Source: Polynucleobacter sp.
GTDB lineage: Bacteria > Pseudomonadota > Gammaproteobacteria > Burkholderiales > Burkholderiaceae
Length of the DNA stretch: 51,864 nucleotides
NCBI GenBank assembly: GCA_016462905.1
Contig: JAEMSI010000010.1
Coordinates: 1 to 51,864 of the forward strand
Direction: 5' to 3'
In this document: positions 51,864 to 51,864 of the stretch, in pieces
How the letters are laid out: each line of letters starts with the position of its first letter
How positions within the stretch are numbered: the stretch's first letter is position 1
Made by a program: the position numbers and the translations under genes
Notes under the pieces: model-generated
Told to the model about the DNA's origin: nothing
What the model saw: only the letters and a program-made list of their open reading frames with translations
Database searches by the model: none

Positions 51864-51864
51864 A

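Noticed and set aside
1..51864. tRNA or rRNA genes, CRISPR array, insertion sequence or prophage
   Set aside because: No cloverleaf-like gene, regular spacer array, transposase, integrase or terminal inverted repeat pair was seen on reading both strands.

Overview
The window looks like the chromosome of an AT-rich betaproteobacterium of the order Burkholderiales, most like a Polynucleobacter-type freshwater lineage. This is inference from gene content: five Bug/TctC-type periplasmic binding proteins, a DUF6352 protein, many small exported proteins, dense packing and low GC. No rRNA, tRNA, CRISPR array, insertion sequence or phage gene was seen, and no gene-free stretch exceeds about 220 bases.

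Layout. (1) 1-2950: a membrane Cache-HAMP adenylate cyclase (cut by the left edge), a BLUF blue-light sensor directly behind it, and an exported EF-hand protein. (2) 2978-6190: an Lrp/AsnC regulator divergent from a stand-alone AceE-like E1 dehydrogenase. (3) 6204-11500: an exported class II aldolase-like protein and an exported NHL beta-propeller on the minus strand, divergent from amidase, Bug receptor and SDR genes. (4) 11516-25008: a large catabolic island. The minus-strand unit reads VOC protein, FAD monooxygenase, complete Liv-type ABC transporter, DapA-like aldolase, IlvD/Edd dehydratase. It diverges from a plus-strand CoxG-CoxM-CoxS-CoxL molybdenum hydroxylase unit. (5) 25034-32320: an envelope region of small membrane proteins and lipoproteins, centred on COG3014, YcfL, LpoB and a CsgG/LpoB-like lipoprotein, followed by an AsmA-like protein, a Cys-repeat membrane protein and a TIGR02450 protein. 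(6) 32372-36686: tandem rhodanese, exported alpha/beta hydrolase, CoA-transferase, HMG-CoA lyase-like enzyme. (7) 36903-41338: housekeeping and small genes (EF-hand, PIN, DMT exporter, DsrE-like, DsbA/FrnE-like, zinc-ribbon Smr, DUF6352). (8) 41341-51863: organic-acid cassettes led by Bug receptors (Bug; Bug-CaiB-crotonase; Bug; VOC-Bug-TPP enzyme-MATE), plus an exported cupin. The last VOC gene runs off the right edge.

How it fits together. Most of the window serves capture of organic acids or heterocycles (Bug and Liv binding proteins), their oxidation (Mo-hydroxylase, flavin monooxygenase, VOC dioxygenase-like) and cleavage or CoA activation (amidase, dehydratase, aldolase, CoA-transferases, crotonase, HMGL). 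A second theme is the cell envelope (LpoB cluster). A third is signalling (light and cAMP). The most notable items are the adjacent BLUF/adenylate cyclase pair, the divergent molybdenum hydroxylase/ABC island, the LpoB-CsgG-like lipoprotein cluster, the triple Cys-repeat protein, and a crotonase without its catalytic glutamates.
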